Assembly (NCBI RefSeq): GCF_963678635.1
Contig: NW_026971322.1
Coordinates: 1-26,234, forward strand
Direction: 5' to 3'
From: Symsagittifera roscoffensis
Lineage: Eukaryota; Xenacoelomorpha; Acoela; Convolutidae
DNA length: 26,234 nt
Shown here: positions 25,280 through 26,234 of the stretch, piece after piece
Layout of the letters: every line of letters starts with the position of its first letter
How positions within the stretch are numbered: the first letter of the stretch is position 1
Position numbers and translations under genes: made by a program
Notes under the pieces: model-generated
The model's input: only the letters and a program-made list of their open reading frames with translations
What the model was told of the DNA's origin: nothing
Database searches by the model: none

Positions 25280-26234
25280 CATAAAATTGACGTCTGACGT
25301 CCTGTAAAAGATATAACTATACATCAAAGTCGATTTTATAAATATTTTTTTTCGAGAAAAAGTCAACCAAAGCCCTTAATGTTCCGATTCACCACTGAGG
25401 TGTTGGAATGAGTTTTGATTAACATTAAGTTAAAAGAAGGTTAAATTACCATTAGAAGAAATTATATTATCATAAAAAATGTTCCATCACTGGCTTTGAC
25501 AGTCGAATCAATAATTCAAAGCCTTCAAAACAACAAAAAAACGTCATATTGATACAAAATGAGTGCTCGTACCGAAACTAGAAAGTCCTGTTTCACCAAC
25601 TATGCTTTTTAAGTAATTTCTTAGAAAATCGAACGATTTCATTATATCGAATTATTATAAAGTTGACTTTTGACAATTATAATTGACTATAATAAACAAA
25701 TTTAGGTATTTTAAAGATTTATAATCAATTACAATTGTGATTTTTTCCGTGGCCAAGCTGTGCATTTTCTGAACTGTAAGCTAACTCCGCTACTGGCCAA
25801 AATCAGATTTGTGGCGGAATCCGCAATATTGCTAGTTTTCTTTGGTCTTCCTGTTTTGGATTCCCCAAAAAATGACTAAAACATTGCATCGCTCAAAATT
25901 ATTCCAAAAGCAGGTTTTTTCGCGGAGTTCGCGAGAAATTTTGTGGAATCTGGAATAGTTTGTTGAATCCATAAGCAAATAACAATATATGGGCAAAAAA
26001 AATTGCGTTGTGCCGAACCTGCAACTGCAAGCAGAACCCGCAATTTGTTTTGCGGATTCCAGTAACAAATAAGGTTAAATCTTTATATTAAATCCATTTT
26101 TAGTGGTTATTATACCGGTCAAAAATTTATACATCGTACTTTTCTCCAACATGCAGAACAGTCGATCCTAGCTACGACTACAGATTTCAGAATCAGATTC
26201 AACTTGAACTGCAGTACAAATTTAAAAGTTTCGG
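25280..26234. other. AT-rich region upstream of the lipocalin exons
   Basis: No further exon was recognised. It contains short inverted repeats: GGCTTTGA/TCAAAGCC near 25493-25524, the 12-bp palindrome CAATTATAATTG near 25675, and a cluster of GC-rich hairpin words between 25812 and 26060. Confidence 0.45.

Noticed and set aside
25025-25366. Second open frame (113 codons) over the lipocalin internal exon
   Set aside because: Its product matches nothing known, it has to read through a good splice acceptor, and the alternative frame gives a lipocalin-like sequence consistent with the next exon.
1-26234. A novel prokaryotic-style defence or biosynthetic system
   Set aside because: Gene structure, retroelement families and spliced fragments are eukaryotic; there is no operon-like group of genes in the window.

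Overview
This window looks like repeat-rich genomic DNA from an invertebrate animal. It is strongly AT-rich and carries three decayed retroelements: one LINE and two LTR elements of Ty3/gypsy type. It also carries fragments of split, animal-type host genes: an S1 serine protease relic and two exons of an apolipoprotein-D-like lipocalin. The protease remnant and overall texture would suit a nematode or another small-genome invertebrate, but the sequence does not fix the phylum. I see no operon, ribosome-binding-site logic, CRISPR array, rRNA or tRNA gene.

Layout. 1-2290 (+): 3' part of a LINE of the CR1/L2/Jockey type (endonuclease tail, linker, reverse transcriptase, C-terminus), broken by stops and frameshifts. 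2290-5470: non-coding, with a 31-bp degenerate tandem repeat and one copy of a dispersed repeat. 5480-5880 (-): relic of a trypsin-like protease. 6310-13205 (-): an almost structurally complete LTR retrotransposon, probably of the Mag lineage of Ty3/gypsy. It has GTCAT target-site duplications, TG...CA LTRs, a primer-binding site, gag with a zinc knuckle, protease, RT, RNase H, integrase, a long basic tail and a polypurine tract. 12987-15057: a roughly 1-kb tandem duplication that starts inside the 5' LTR and runs into the flank, with (AT)n and 32-bp repeats. 15383-22613 (-): a second LTR element flanked by AACT. It is composite (LTR, leader, shrunken internal region, LTR, second leader, LTR fragment), has lost gag and most of pol, and keeps an integrase GPY/F module that an 831-bp tandem duplication has doubled. 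22690-22990: second copy of the dispersed repeat. 23640-24010: a GC-rich island with a C15 run. 24666-25268 (-): two exons of a probable lipocalin gene whose 5' exons are not visible.

How the parts relate. The 5'-LTR duplication must postdate insertion of the Mag-like element, because it copied LTR and flank together. In the second element, copy-number changes of 76-bp leader repeats and the three-LTR layout point to unequal recombination. None of the retroelements looks able to move itself: catalytic residues are lost (endonuclease His, LINE RT motif-A Asp, integrase first Asp) and frames are interrupted. The lipocalin is the only candidate for a functional host gene, and its one visible intron has a non-consensus GA at the donor position.
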